From Rhizobium lentis (GTDB lineage: Bacteria; Pseudomonadota; Alphaproteobacteria; Rhizobiales; Rhizobiaceae): DNA of 64,000 nt. Where the stretch lies: assembly GCF_017352135.1 (NCBI RefSeq), contig NZ_CP071455.1:310001-374000 (forward strand), written 5' to 3'. Every line of letters starts with the position of its first letter. The first letter of the stretch is position 1. The notes beneath the pieces were generated by a model. The model did no database searches, was not told where the DNA came from, and saw only the letters and a list, made by a program, of their open reading frames with translations. Both the position numbers and the translations under genes were made by a program. Shown in pieces: positions 9,700-18,071 of the stretch.

Positions 9700-10176
9700 C
9701 TAATGCGGAAACAGGGTGGTCAACGGCATGTGGGCTTTGACGATCGGCGATTTCAGGACGACGAAGCTGAAATATTTGTCGATGCCGACGTCCATGTCGG
9801 TCAGCCTTTCCATGATCGTCTGGTATTCGTCGATCCCGGCAGTGACGAATTTCAAGAGATAATCGTAGCCGCCCGACACCAGATGGCATTCGATCACCTG
9901 TTCGACCTTCTCGATCGCCCCGAGGAAGCGAGCGAAGTCGATCTGCCGATGGTTCTTGAGGGTAATCTCTGTGAATACGGTCAGTGTCTGCCCGAGTTTG
10001 CTGACGTTAATCTGCGCCGAATAGCCTTCGATGTAACCCTCCGACTGCAGTTTCTTTACCCGCATCAGGCAGGGGCTCGGCGACAGATTGACCAGCTCGG
10101 CGAGCTCCACATTCGTGACGCGGCCATTCTTCTGCAGTTCATAAAGAATTTTTATGTCGATCCGGTCGAGTTTCAT
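9700..10176 (-). CDS. Lrp/AsnC family transcriptional regulator
   Basis: Amino-acid-responsive regulator of 158 residues. The N-terminal winged helix-turn-helix is typical (LDRIDIKILYELQKNGRVTNVELAELVNLSPSPCLMRVKKL), and the C-terminal RAM/AsnC ligand domain covers about residues 70-150, with HLVSGGYDYLLKF matching the family's ligand loop. ATG 10176 places the LDRIDIKIL segment at the start, as usual; the frame upstream is not protein-like. It is divergent from a DadA-like oxidase, the usual arrangement for local control of amino-acid catabolism. It may also govern the OCD/dehydratase pair. Confidence 0.9.
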   Translation of the reverse strand: MKLDRIDIKILYELQKNGRVTNVELAELVNLSPSPCLMRVKKLQSEGYIEGYSAQINVSKLGQTLTVFTEITLKNHRQIDFARFLGAIEKVEQVIECHLVSGGYDYLLKFVTAGIDEYQTIMERLTDMDVGIDKYFSFVVLKSPIVKAHMPLTTLFPH

Positions 10177-10407
10177 CACAGGCCTTCGTTTGCTAGAGAT
10201 CCCCAACCACACAGCAGATTATGCTGAGGCTTCCCGACACTGAATTTAACACATAACAAAAAGGTGTCGATCGGATTGCCTGCTATACCGAAGCACAAAT
10301 GGCTGCCAGTCTCCCCGCAACACGGAATCTTCTGCTGTCACCGGCTGATCTCCGGCAAAGGTGTCGCGTCGAATCCGTTAGACTCGACCTGAAACGGAGA
10401 CCACGCA
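10177..10407. promoter_or_regulatory. Divergent promoter region between Lrp regulator and FAD oxidase
   Basis: This 231-base divergent spacer contains an AT-rich block near 10240-10262 (AATTTAACACATAACAAAAA) in an otherwise GC-rich context. The block is flanked by the half sites CGACAC and GTGTCG. Lrp-type proteins often bind such AT-rich, weakly palindromic DNA, so this is the likely operator. No exact promoter hexamers can be assigned with confidence. Confidence 0.4.
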
Positions 10408-11733
10408 ATGCCCGCACCGCTCACCCGCGTCGACACCACACCGCAGCTGCCGGCTGCCGCCGATGCAGTCGTGATCGGCGGCGGCATCGTGGGCGTTTTC
10501 GCAGCCTATTATCTCCTCAGGCGCGGGCTGAAAGTCGCGCTTGTCGAGAAGGGCTTAGTCGGTGCGGAACAATCGAGCCGCAACTGGGGCTGGTGCCGGC
10601 AGCAGAACCGCGACGCCCGCGAATTGCCGATGGCGACGAAGAGCCTGGATCTGTGGGAGCGCTTCGCCACTGAGACCGGCGAGGATACCGGCTTCCGCCG
10701 CTGCGGCCTCTTCTATCTCAGCAACAGCGACGAGGAACTCTCCGGCTGGGCGCGCTGGCGCGATTTCGCCCGATCGGTCGGCGTCACGACGCATATGCTG
10801 AGCGGCGCGGAGGCGACGGAACGCGGGCGAGCCACCGACACGACGTGGAAAGGCGGGGTATTTTCGCCAACCGACGGAACCGCCGACCCCGCTAATGCCG
10901 CTCCTGCCGTCGCGCGTGCGATCCTGAAGCTCGGCGGCACGGTGCATCAGTCCTGTGCAGCCCGCGGCGTCGAGATTGAAGGCGGCCGACTATCGGGCAT
11001 CGTCACGGAGCATGGCACGATCCGGACAAAGGTCGCCATCCTGGCGGGCGGCGCCTGGGCATCCTCCTTCTGCCGCCAGCTCGGCGTTCGATTTCCACAG
11101 GCCTCGATCCGCTCGTCGATCCTTTCGGTTTCGCCGGGCGCAAGCGGCCTGCCCGATGCGCTGCATACATCCGCGGTTTCCGTGACACGCCGCGGCGACG
11201 GCGGTTACACGCTTGCTATCAGCGGCCGCGGCCGCGTCGATCCCACCGCGCAGCAGCTTCGTTTCGCGCCGCAGTTCCTGCCGATGTTCGCTCGACGCTG
11301 GCGCAGCCTCGCACCTGGCGGATTGGAGGGAGTTCGCTCGGGGCATGAATCGCTGGCACGCTGGCGGCTCGACAGGCGGACGCCAATGGAGCGCATGCGC
11401 ATCCTCGACCCGGCGGTCGACCAGGCCACCATTGCCCTCACGCATTCGCGGGCGCTGAAGCTTCTGCCCGCCTTGAAGAACACCGAAATCAACGCGGCCT
11501 GGGCGGGCTATATCGACAGCACGCCAGATGGCGTGCCGGCAATCGGCGAGATTGCCACTCTTCCGGGCTTCATCCTCGCCGCGGGTTTCAGCGGCCACGG
11601 CTTCGGCATCGGACCCGGCGCCGGTCATCTGATTGCCGATATCGTCACGGGTGATGAGCCGATCGTCGATCCCGGGCCCTATCATCCCAACCGCTTCGCG
11701 ACGTCCGCCTGGGGCAAAGTCGCCGATTTCTAG
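10408..11733 (+). CDS. FAD-dependent oxidoreductase, DadA / glycine-oxidase (DAO) family
   Basis: Flavoprotein of 441 residues that would oxidise the C-N bond of an amino acid or N-substituted amino acid. The FAD-binding GxGxxG motif is near the N-terminus (VIGGGIVGVFAAYYLLRRG), followed by a DAO-domain motif (SSRNWGWCRQQNRDARELP). The C-terminal FAD contact is AGFSGHGFGIGPGAGHLIAD. It lacks a signal peptide and is probably cytosolic or peripheral to the membrane. It stands alone, divergent from the Lrp regulator, which probably controls it. The substrate is not determinable; D-amino acids, sarcosine-like compounds or opines are candidates. Confidence 0.88.
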   Translation: MPAPLTRVDTTPQLPAAADAVVIGGGIVGVFAAYYLLRRGLKVALVEKGLVGAEQSSRNWGWCRQQNRDARELPMATKSLDLWERFATETGEDTGFRRCGLFYLSNSDEELSGWARWRDFARSVGVTTHMLSGAEATERGRATDTTWKGGVFSPTDGTADPANAAPAVARAILKLGGTVHQSCAARGVEIEGGRLSGIVTEHGTIRTKVAILAGGAWASSFCRQLGVRFPQASIRSSILSVSPGASGLPDALHTSAVSVTRRGDGGYTLAISGRGRVDPTAQQLRFAPQFLPMFARRWRSLAPGGLEGVRSGHESLARWRLDRRTPMERMRILDPAVDQATIALTHSRALKLLPALKNTEINAAWAGYIDSTPDGVPAIGEIATLPGFILAAGFSGHGFGIGPGAGHLIADIVTGDEPIVDPGPYHPNRFATSAWGKVADF

Positions 11734-11935
11734 CGCGCGTCGCAAAAGAAGGACGAGCCACTCAGAAGGCCAAGGCCGTCCGCGACTTACGACAGGCGGA
11801 ACTGTCTTCGAGGGCGGCCGCCTGCTGTTCCGTGCGCCGGGCCAGATCGTCGGCCGCGCCGACGCCGACCGGCAGATCGATACCGGTTATGACAAAGCAT
11901 GACTTTTCGACTGCCACGATCACCGAAAACGGCCG

Positions 11936-12787
11936 TCAGGGAAAGGTTGATCGCTTGAGTTCCTCACCGGCATCACCGGCAATTGAGGCGCGCAATGCCG
12001 CCGCGGCTGGTGTGCCAGCGACCGCAAGATCGCGCACCGTGCTCATGTGATTCCCGCCCAGAGCGTACGATGCCCGCACTTCAAGCCCTTGGGCAGCAAG
12101 AATGTTCTCAAATGCCTTTGCCTGGATTTTGAACGGATCAGTTTCCTCATCGCCGGTCATGATCGCGACACGCGTTGCAGGATCGTGCTCGTAACGCATC
12201 GGTGTAAACCGTCGTACCTCCTCGTCGCTCAAGGCGATCTCGTCACGCAGGAAGGACGTCTGCAGCGGTGCCAGATCGTATAGCCCGCCAAGCAGGAAAG
12301 CGGCAGTTACGCCCGAGGGCGCCGGAGAGCGATGGAAGAGGAAGGTTGCAAGATGAGCACCGGCGGAGTGTCCGCTGACGGAAAACTGCTTCGGTGTGGC
12401 GCCAAAACGATCCGCATGCGCCAGCAAGAAAGCCTTGGCTTTCAGGACCTGACCAACCAGGACGTCCATTCTCACGCCGGGCATCAAGGAATAATCCACG
12501 ATGGCCGCGACCGCGCCAGCTCCGATGATGGTCTCAGCGACGCAGGAATAGTCCGTCTTGGAAAACATCCGCCAATAGCCACCATGAATGAACATGTGGA
12601 TCGGCATCTCCGAGCCGGCATTGCTTGGCAGAAAGATGTCGAGCGTCTCGCCCGGCCCGGTCCCATAAGCGATATTGGCTTCCATTGTCACAGTGCGCCG
12701 CGTTGCAAGGCTGCGAGCACGGATATCGCCAACGATCTCGTCGAAATTTGCGACGTGGTCACGAATGCGGAACGGATCGGCGGCCAC
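11936..12787 (-). CDS. Alpha/beta hydrolase (HSL/arylformamidase-like)
   Basis: Serine hydrolase of 283 residues with the oxyanion-hole motif MFIHGGYW and nucleophile elbow SGHSAGAH. The catalytic His is probably in ALGGNHMST near the C-terminus. The pattern fits the HSL/kynurenine-formamidase-like group that cleaves esters or amides. It is the last gene of a minus-strand operon after the aldehyde dehydrogenase, with an 11-base gap, so it may open or release a metabolite of the same pathway. Its substrate is unknown. Confidence 0.85.
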   Translation of the reverse strand: MAADPFRIRDHVANFDEIVGDIRARSLATRRTVTMEANIAYGTGPGETLDIFLPSNAGSEMPIHMFIHGGYWRMFSKTDYSCVAETIIGAGAVAAIVDYSLMPGVRMDVLVGQVLKAKAFLLAHADRFGATPKQFSVSGHSAGAHLATFLFHRSPAPSGVTAAFLLGGLYDLAPLQTSFLRDEIALSDEEVRRFTPMRYEHDPATRVAIMTGDEETDPFKIQAKAFENILAAQGLEVRASYALGGNHMSTVRDLAVAGTPAAAALRASIAGDAGEELKRSTFP

Positions 12788-12798
12788 AGGTTCCTCCT

Positions 12799-14286
12799 TC
12801 AGAAACTTGTCGCAATGTACTTGGCTTCCATGAACTCCGCGATACCGTGGTGCTGCCCTCCTTCACGTCCGAGGCCGCTCTGCTTCACACCGCCAAAGGG
12901 GGCGGCGGGATCGGAGACCAGTCCACGGTTGAGCGCGATCATGCCCGCCTCAACCTTGGAGGCGACGCGCATGCCACGACCAATGTCGCGGGTATAGATG
13001 TAGGCGGCGAGGCCATACTCCGTATTGTTGGCGGCAGCGATGACTTCTGCGTCGCTCTCGAAACGGTAAAGCGCCGCGACGGGCCCGAAAATCTCCTCAC
13101 AGCCCATGTCTGAGGCCGGGGAAACATCGACCAGCACCGTCGGCGGATAGAAAAAGCCCCGTCCGGCCAATGTGCGTGCGCCGCAGAGAGCGCGCGCACC
13201 GCGGGAAATGGCGTCCGCAACAAGGCGCTCGATCTTCTCCACCGCCTTGCGTGTGATCATCGGACCGCACGCGGTATCCGGATCGACGCCCGGGCCGACC
13301 CTGAGGGCTGCCATGCGTCGCGCAAACCTTTCCGCGAAGGAATCATGGATACCGGATTGAACATAGATGCGGTTCGCAGCCGTGCAGGCCTCACCGGCAT
13401 TGCGCATCTTCGCGACCATCAACCCGTCGATCGCCGCGTCGATATCCGCGTCGTCGAACACGATGAACGGCGCGTTGCCGCCGAGTTCCATGGAGCAGGA
13501 GATGACGTTTTTCGCCGCTTCCGCCAGGAGCGTGCGGCCGACACCAGTCGAGCCTGTAAAGGAGAGTTTTCGCACGCGCGGGTCGGCCAGCATGGCGGCG
13601 ATGACGGGACCAGGCGTCGACGTTGTCATCACGTTCACGACGCCCGGCGGCACCCCAGCCTCCTCGTAGAGAGCCGCAAGCGCGTAGGCCGTCAACGGCG
13701 TCTCGCTCGCCGGCTTCAGGATGACGGTGCAGCCTGCGGCAAGGGCTGGCGCAATCTTGCGGGTCGCCATCGCGGCGGGGAAATTCCACGGTGTGATAAG
13801 TACGCAGACGCCGATAGGCTGGTAATCGACGACGATCCGGTTTCCACCGACCGGAGCGATGCCGAACTCACCCGAGATGCGGACCGCCTCCTCGGCGTTC
13901 CACCGAAAGAACTCCGCAGCGTAGGCAACTTCGCCGCGCGCGTCGGGCAGCGCCTTTCCGTTCTCGAGCGAGATGAGCCTGGCAAGCGTTTCGGAGCGCT
14001 CCACCATAAGTTCGAAGCAGCGGCGCAGGATCTCCGAGCGCTTCCTCGGCGGCGTCTCGCGCCAGCTTTCAGCCGCGCCTGCTGCAGCCTCCACGGCCGC
14101 TGCCGCATCCGCAAGCCTCGCATCCGGCACGGCGGCAATGACCGCCTCGGTCGAGGGATCGATCACCTGGATCTGCCCCCCGCCCGCTGCAGGCCGCCAG
14201 GCGCCACCAATATAGAGGCCGCGGGAAAACGCACTGAGCCCGAAGGAATCGTGGTCGGGATGGGGAGAATGCTGATTAATGTTCAT
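12799..14286 (-). CDS. NAD(P)-dependent aldehyde dehydrogenase, succinate-semialdehyde type
   Basis: Aldehyde dehydrogenase of 495 residues, cytosolic, oxidising an aldehyde (probably a semialdehyde) to the acid. It shows the cofactor region ITPWNFPAAMATRKIAPALAAG, catalytic Glu in MELGGNAPFIVFDDAD, catalytic Cys in NAGEACTAANRIYVQ, and the C-terminal FGGVKQSGLGREGG of the GabD group. The frame is open to 14331, but ATG 14286 gives a natural N-terminus and sits 13 bases after the alcohol dehydrogenase stop. With the iron alcohol dehydrogenase upstream it could oxidise a hydroxy acid through its semialdehyde to a dicarboxylate. Confidence 0.93.
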   Translation of the reverse strand: MNINQHSPHPDHDSFGLSAFSRGLYIGGAWRPAAGGGQIQVIDPSTEAVIAAVPDARLADAAAAVEAAAGAAESWRETPPRKRSEILRRCFELMVERSETLARLISLENGKALPDARGEVAYAAEFFRWNAEEAVRISGEFGIAPVGGNRIVVDYQPIGVCVLITPWNFPAAMATRKIAPALAAGCTVILKPASETPLTAYALAALYEEAGVPPGVVNVMTTSTPGPVIAAMLADPRVRKLSFTGSTGVGRTLLAEAAKNVISCSMELGGNAPFIVFDDADIDAAIDGLMVAKMRNAGEACTAANRIYVQSGIHDSFAERFARRMAALRVGPGVDPDTACGPMITRKAVEKIERLVADAISRGARALCGARTLAGRGFFYPPTVLVDVSPASDMGCEEIFGPVAALYRFESDAEVIAAANNTEYGLAAYIYTRDIGRGMRVASKVEAGMIALNRGLVSDPAAPFGGVKQSGLGREGGQHHGIAEFMEAKYIATSF

Positions 14287-14299
14287 GATGATTTCCAGG

Positions 14300-15529
14300 T
14301 CAGAGGGCCGAAGCGGCCAGGTCGCCATCATAGGCGGCCCGTACCAGGCCGCGCATGGCGGCCGGATCGAGGGGGCGTGGGTTATTCTTGATTAGCCGGC
14401 CGATACCGAGGGCCTCTTCGGCCGCCCAGTCGATCCGGTCTTCGGGAAGGCCGAGCCTGGCGAGCGTCGGCGCAATGCCGATTGCGGCAAAGAGGCGGCT
14501 CACCTCGGCGATTGCCGCATCGGCAAGTGTCTCGTCCTTGTCTATTCCATTGGGATCGAGGCCGAGCGCTCTACCGACAGCGGCAATTTCGGCGACGGCG
14601 ACGCGGCGATTAAATGTCATCACATAGGGCAGCATGGTCGCCACCCCGAGCCCATGCGGCGTATGCGTCAGGGCGCCGACCGGATATTGCACCGCATGGG
14701 CCGCAGCGGTGCCGGCAGTTCCGAAGGCGCAGCCGGCTGCGAGCGCGCCCATCATCACATCGGCGCGCGCGTCGATGTCCGAACCGTCGGTGAAGGCCCT
14801 TTCCAAGCTCCGGCTCAGGAGTCGGATAGCATACAGCGCGAACTGGTCGGAGAGGTCGCTCTTGCCGACAAAGACATGCTGCTGAGCAAGCTCCGGATCG
14901 CCGGGGCGGCGCATCGCCGTGAACGCTTCGATGGCATGCGTCAGCGCATCCGCACCGGCAACCGCCGTGAGCCCAGGCGGGCAGGATAAGGTGAGTTCCG
15001 GATCACAGATCGCCGCGGCAGCGATGAGATACGGGCTCGAAATGCCAACCTTCAGGATACGATCGGGATCGGAAACAACCGCAACCGGCGTCACCTCGGA
15101 GCCGGTGCCTGCCGTCGTCGGCACGGCGATGATCGGCAGGACGGGTGCAGGCACCTTGAACTCACCGTAGTAATCGGCGAGCGCGCCGCCATGAGCGAGC
15201 AGCAGCGAGGCACATTTCGCCATGTCGAGGCAGCTGCCACCGCCGATGCCGATCACCATATCGGGCTCAAAGCCGCGCGCGGCCTCAACGCAAACTGCGA
15301 CCGTATCGCGCGGCACGTCCGGCAGCGTCTGATCGTGGACCAGTACAGCGATGCCGGCGGCTTCGACGGCGGCGATCATTTCCGCGAATACCGGCGTTGC
15401 GGCAAAACGCGCGTCCGTGCAGACGAGTGCGCGCCGGCCGGTCCTTCTGGCGACGCTCGCGAGCGCATGGCGCTGGCCGATGCCAAACAGGATCTCCCGC
15501 GGCAGCCTCAAGGCGGCAAACAGGCTCAT
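14300..15529 (-). CDS. Iron-containing alcohol dehydrogenase
   Basis: Group III (Fe-ADH) dehydrogenase of 409 residues, interconverting an alcohol and an aldehyde or ketone. The NAD-binding signature GIGGGSCLDMAK and VPTTAGTGSEVTP are present. The metal site is the conserved Asp/His set, with DALTHAIEAF and the PHGLGVATMLPYV helix containing the metal His. It overlaps the upstream Ldh-type gene by four bases (ATGA) and precedes the semialdehyde dehydrogenase, so the three dehydrogenases form one pathway unit. 4-hydroxybutyrate or another omega-hydroxy acid is a plausible but unproven substrate. Confidence 0.93.
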   Translation of the reverse strand: MSLFAALRLPREILFGIGQRHALASVARRTGRRALVCTDARFAATPVFAEMIAAVEAAGIAVLVHDQTLPDVPRDTVAVCVEAARGFEPDMVIGIGGGSCLDMAKCASLLLAHGGALADYYGEFKVPAPVLPIIAVPTTAGTGSEVTPVAVVSDPDRILKVGISSPYLIAAAAICDPELTLSCPPGLTAVAGADALTHAIEAFTAMRRPGDPELAQQHVFVGKSDLSDQFALYAIRLLSRSLERAFTDGSDIDARADVMMGALAAGCAFGTAGTAAAHAVQYPVGALTHTPHGLGVATMLPYVMTFNRRVAVAEIAAVGRALGLDPNGIDKDETLADAAIAEVSRLFAAIGIAPTLARLGLPEDRIDWAAEEALGIGRLIKNNPRPLDPAAMRGLVRAAYDGDLAASAL

Positions 15530-16560
15530 GATCTTTGCCCCTCAAAGGCCAGAATACGGGAGGGGGAAAGCGCGTTGAGCTCATCCCAGAGACGCTCGTC
15601 GATCTCAAAACCGTTGCGGCCGGCGGCCGCACGCCGCTGGCGGGCGCGATCGCCGGGGACGAGAATCGATTCGCCAGCCACCTCGGATGGTGAGGCGCGC
15701 ACGGCATCGAGATAGGCTGACAGCTGCGCCGGAAGCCCGGGTGCCAGGCTGGGCTCGATCAAGATGAAAACGTCGCCCTTGTTGCACGGCGACTGGCTAT
15801 CGAGCGTGCCGTGCACTTCGGGTGCAAGCGCCGAGCCTGCAAGAGCCGCCACCAGCAGCTCGATGGCAATTCCGAGGCCATAGCCCTTCGCACCGCCGAA
15901 CGGCGCAATCGCGCCGGCCTTGGCACGCCTCGGATCGGTCGTCGGCTTGCCGGCCGCATCGCGCGCCCATCCCTCGGGAATAGACCTGCCGGTCGCCGCG
16001 TGATGATGGATCCTGCCCATCGGCACGATGCTGGTGGCAAGGTCGAGTACGAGAGGGTCCTCGGCAGTCGGAACGCCGATAGCGATGGGGTTCGTGCCAA
16101 GCATGGCTCGTGTACCGCCGAAGGGATGGACCAGCGCCTCGCTCGACGAGAGCGCGATGCCGACCAAACCCAAAGCAGCGATGGCCTCAACATAGTGCGC
16201 GAGCATGCCGAGATGGTTCGCGTTGCGCACGACCACCAGGCCGATGCCAAGATCAGGAATATGAGGCGCCAGCCGCTCGATCGCGGCCATGGCGACAACG
16301 GGGCCAAATCCCGCCGACCCCTCGACCTCCAGCGCCGCATCCGCACGCCAGCGCTGCGTTCCCTTCGTTCGTGGGTCGACGACACCGCGCGCCATCCTTT
16401 CGACCAGGCGTGGAAGCCGGCTCAGGCCATGCGAAGGGTGCCCCTTCATCTCGGCCGTTACGAGGACGCGGGCCTGCAGTGCCGCATGGTCACGCGGTGC
16501 GCCATGCTCTTCCAGCAGGCGGCTGGCAAGCGCAAGGGCTGCCGTTTCGGTAACTCGCAC
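15526..16560 (-). CDS. Ldh-type (malate/L-lactate dehydrogenase 2 family) NAD(P) oxidoreductase
   Basis: Member of the type-2 malate/L-lactate dehydrogenase family (YiaK, ComC, Pip2C/delta-1-piperideine-2-carboxylate reductase relatives), 344 residues. Family motifs are KGHPSHGLSRLPRLVE, VVVRNANHLGMLAHYVEAIA with the catalytic His, and PFGGAKGYGLGIAIELL. The start is a GTG at 16560 with a good ribosome site (AGGGGGAAATC) just before it. It is the first gene of the operon 16560-11936 and divergent from a GntR regulator. Family members reduce 2-oxo acids or cyclic imino acids; which applies is unknown. Confidence 0.9.
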   Translation of the reverse strand: MRVTETAALALASRLLEEHGAPRDHAALQARVLVTAEMKGHPSHGLSRLPRLVERMARGVVDPRTKGTQRWRADAALEVEGSAGFGPVVAMAAIERLAPHIPDLGIGLVVVRNANHLGMLAHYVEAIAALGLVGIALSSSEALVHPFGGTRAMLGTNPIAIGVPTAEDPLVLDLATSIVPMGRIHHHAATGRSIPEGWARDAAGKPTTDPRRAKAGAIAPFGGAKGYGLGIAIELLVAALAGSALAPEVHGTLDSQSPCNKGDVFILIEPSLAPGLPAQLSAYLDAVRASPSEVAGESILVPGDRARQRRAAAGRNGFEIDERLWDELNALSPSRILAFEGQRS

Positions 16561-16578
16561 GATTTCCCCCTATATTAA

Positions 16579-16597
16579 ATCGTATAGGATATAGGAT
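16579..16597. promoter_or_regulatory. Candidate GntR operator between divergent ldh-type gene and GntR gene
   Basis: The sequence ATCGTATAGGAT is a near palindrome, and the ATAGGAT half is repeated at once (ATATAGGAT), in an AT-rich patch starting 18 bases upstream of the GTG at 16560. FCD-type GntR repressors commonly bind ATNGTATACNAT-like sites. The site could control both divergent transcripts. Confidence 0.5.
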
Positions 16598-16653
16598 TGT
16601 CTTGGATGCAGCATCGTGCTAGCGATTGAACCTGTCAAGAGACAAGGTAGCAG

Positions 16654-17352
16654 ATGATTTCGACGCGACTCAGAGAACCCTCAACGGGCACAACCCAGAT
16701 ACCCCGGGCCAACAGTCTGGCTGTTGACGTCTACGAGGCAATCTTCAATCAACTCATGTCGTTGAAAATCGCGCCGGGCGCGCGCATTACGGTCGACAAC
16801 CTGGTTAGGGAGTTCAACGTCTCCCACACCCCCATCCGCGAAGCTCTCGGCCGGCTTGAAGGCGAAGGCCTCGTGGTCAAGCAGCACCTCGTCGGCTATC
16901 GCGCTGCGCCCCAGATCACGCGCCGCCGCTTTGACGAGCTCTATGAGCTTCGTCTGCTGCTGGAACCTGCTGGCGCTGCGAAGGCCGCCCAGGCGATGGA
17001 CGACGAAAAGCTGGCCATCCTGACGGATGCCGCAGGCGTGATGACACGTAGTGACAACAGGGACGAGAGGGCGAACTATTCGGCCTTCGCCCGCAACGAT
17101 GCTATTTTCCACGACCGCATCATGGAATTTGCCGGCAACGAGTTGATCCGAGAGACGTTGGCATTTCAGCACACGCATTTTCACATCTTCCGCCTGATGT
17201 TTCATCGCCGTGTAACCGAGGAGGCACTCGGCGAACATCAGATGCTGCTCGACGCCTTTGCGGCGCGCGACCCGGGCGCGGCTGCGAATGCAATGCGCAT
17301 CCACATCGAACATTCGCGCGACCGGCTGTTGCCGGCGTTCGACGACATTTGA
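16654..17352 (+). CDS. GntR family transcriptional regulator, FCD domain
   Basis: Regulator of 232 residues with an N-terminal winged HTH (VDVYEAIFNQLMSLKIAPGARITVDNLVREFNVSHTPIREALGRL split over about residues 24-70) and a helical FCD ligand-binding domain. Metal/ligand residues are visible in ARNDAIFHDRIMEFAGN and the MRIHIEHSRDRL helix. This subfamily usually senses an organic acid and represses the adjacent catabolic operon. It is divergent from the Ldh-ADH-ALDH-hydrolase operon, whose control it most likely provides. Confidence 0.92.
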   Translation: MISTRLREPSTGTTQIPRANSLAVDVYEAIFNQLMSLKIAPGARITVDNLVREFNVSHTPIREALGRLEGEGLVVKQHLVGYRAAPQITRRRFDELYELRLLLEPAGAAKAAQAMDDEKLAILTDAAGVMTRSDNRDERANYSAFARNDAIFHDRIMEFAGNELIRETLAFQHTHFHIFRLMFHRRVTEEALGEHQMLLDAFAARDPGAAANAMRIHIEHSRDRLLPAFDDI

Positions 17353-17407
17353 TTCACCCGGCAGGCAAGGACGCGCCTGCCCGATCTGACAACGAGGAGG
17401 AGAACCC

Positions 17408-18001
17408 ATGGCAGGCAAGAAAATCCTGATGCTCACCGGCGATTTCACCGAGGAGTACGAAATCTTCGTCTTTCAGCAAGCGATGGAGGCGGTCGGTCAC
17501 ACGGTGCACGTCGTCTGCCCGGACAAGAAGGCCGGCGACATACTCAGGACGTCGCTGCACGATTTCGAAGGGGATCAGACCTACACAGAAAAGCTCGGGC
17601 ACAACGTCACCATCAACAAGACGTTCTCCGAAGCCGAGGACCAGCTCGACCAGTATCACGCCGTCTACTGCGCCGGCGGGCGCGGACCTGAATATATCCG
17701 CACTGATAAACGGGTGCAGGCAATGGTGCGTCACTTCCACGAGCAGCGGAAGCCGATTTTCACCATCTGCCACGGCGTCCAGATTCTGATCGCGGTCGAC
17801 GGCGTCGTTCGCGGCAAGAAGGTGGGTGCGCTTGGGGCCTGCGAGCCCGAGGTTACTTTGGCGGGCGGAACCTACATCGACCTCTCGCCAACCGAAGCCT
17901 ATGTCGATGGGACCATGGTTTCAGCCAAGGGTTGGACGGCGCTCGCCGCCTTCATGCGCGAATGCTTGAAGGTGCTGGGAACGGAGATCCACCATAGCTG
18001 A
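17408..18001 (+). CDS. DJ-1/PfpI family protein (class I glutamine amidotransferase-like)
   Basis: Single-domain protein of 197 residues. The nucleophile-elbow Cys is in FTICHGVQILIA (about residue 121), preceded by YCAGGRGPEYIR. It ends with a family-like HHS tail. Relatives include PfpI-type deglycase/protease-like proteins and isonitrile hydratases, so the activity is uncertain. A strong ribosome site (AACGAGGAGGAGAA) precedes the ATG. It lies 55 bases after the GntR gene in the same direction and may be co-transcribed with it. Confidence 0.88.
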   Translation: MAGKKILMLTGDFTEEYEIFVFQQAMEAVGHTVHVVCPDKKAGDILRTSLHDFEGDQTYTEKLGHNVTINKTFSEAEDQLDQYHAVYCAGGRGPEYIRTDKRVQAMVRHFHEQRKPIFTICHGVQILIAVDGVVRGKKVGALGACEPEVTLAGGTYIDLSPTEAYVDGTMVSAKGWTALAAFMRECLKVLGTEIHHS

Positions 18002-18019
18002 GACGACGGCCCCAGAAAC

Positions 18020-18051
18020 AAATGCCCGGCAGTGACGTCTGCCAGGCATTT
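18020..18051. terminator. Hairpin between convergent genes, probable bidirectional terminator
   Basis: The 13-base arms AAATGCCCGGCAG and CTGCCAGGCATTT pair with one mismatch around a six-base loop. The A and T at the ends give short T tracts on both strands. The DJ-1-like gene and the M24 peptidase-like gene converge on it, so it can stop both transcripts. Confidence 0.7.
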
Positions 18052-18071
18052 CATCGCGGCCGGCGCTCCAA

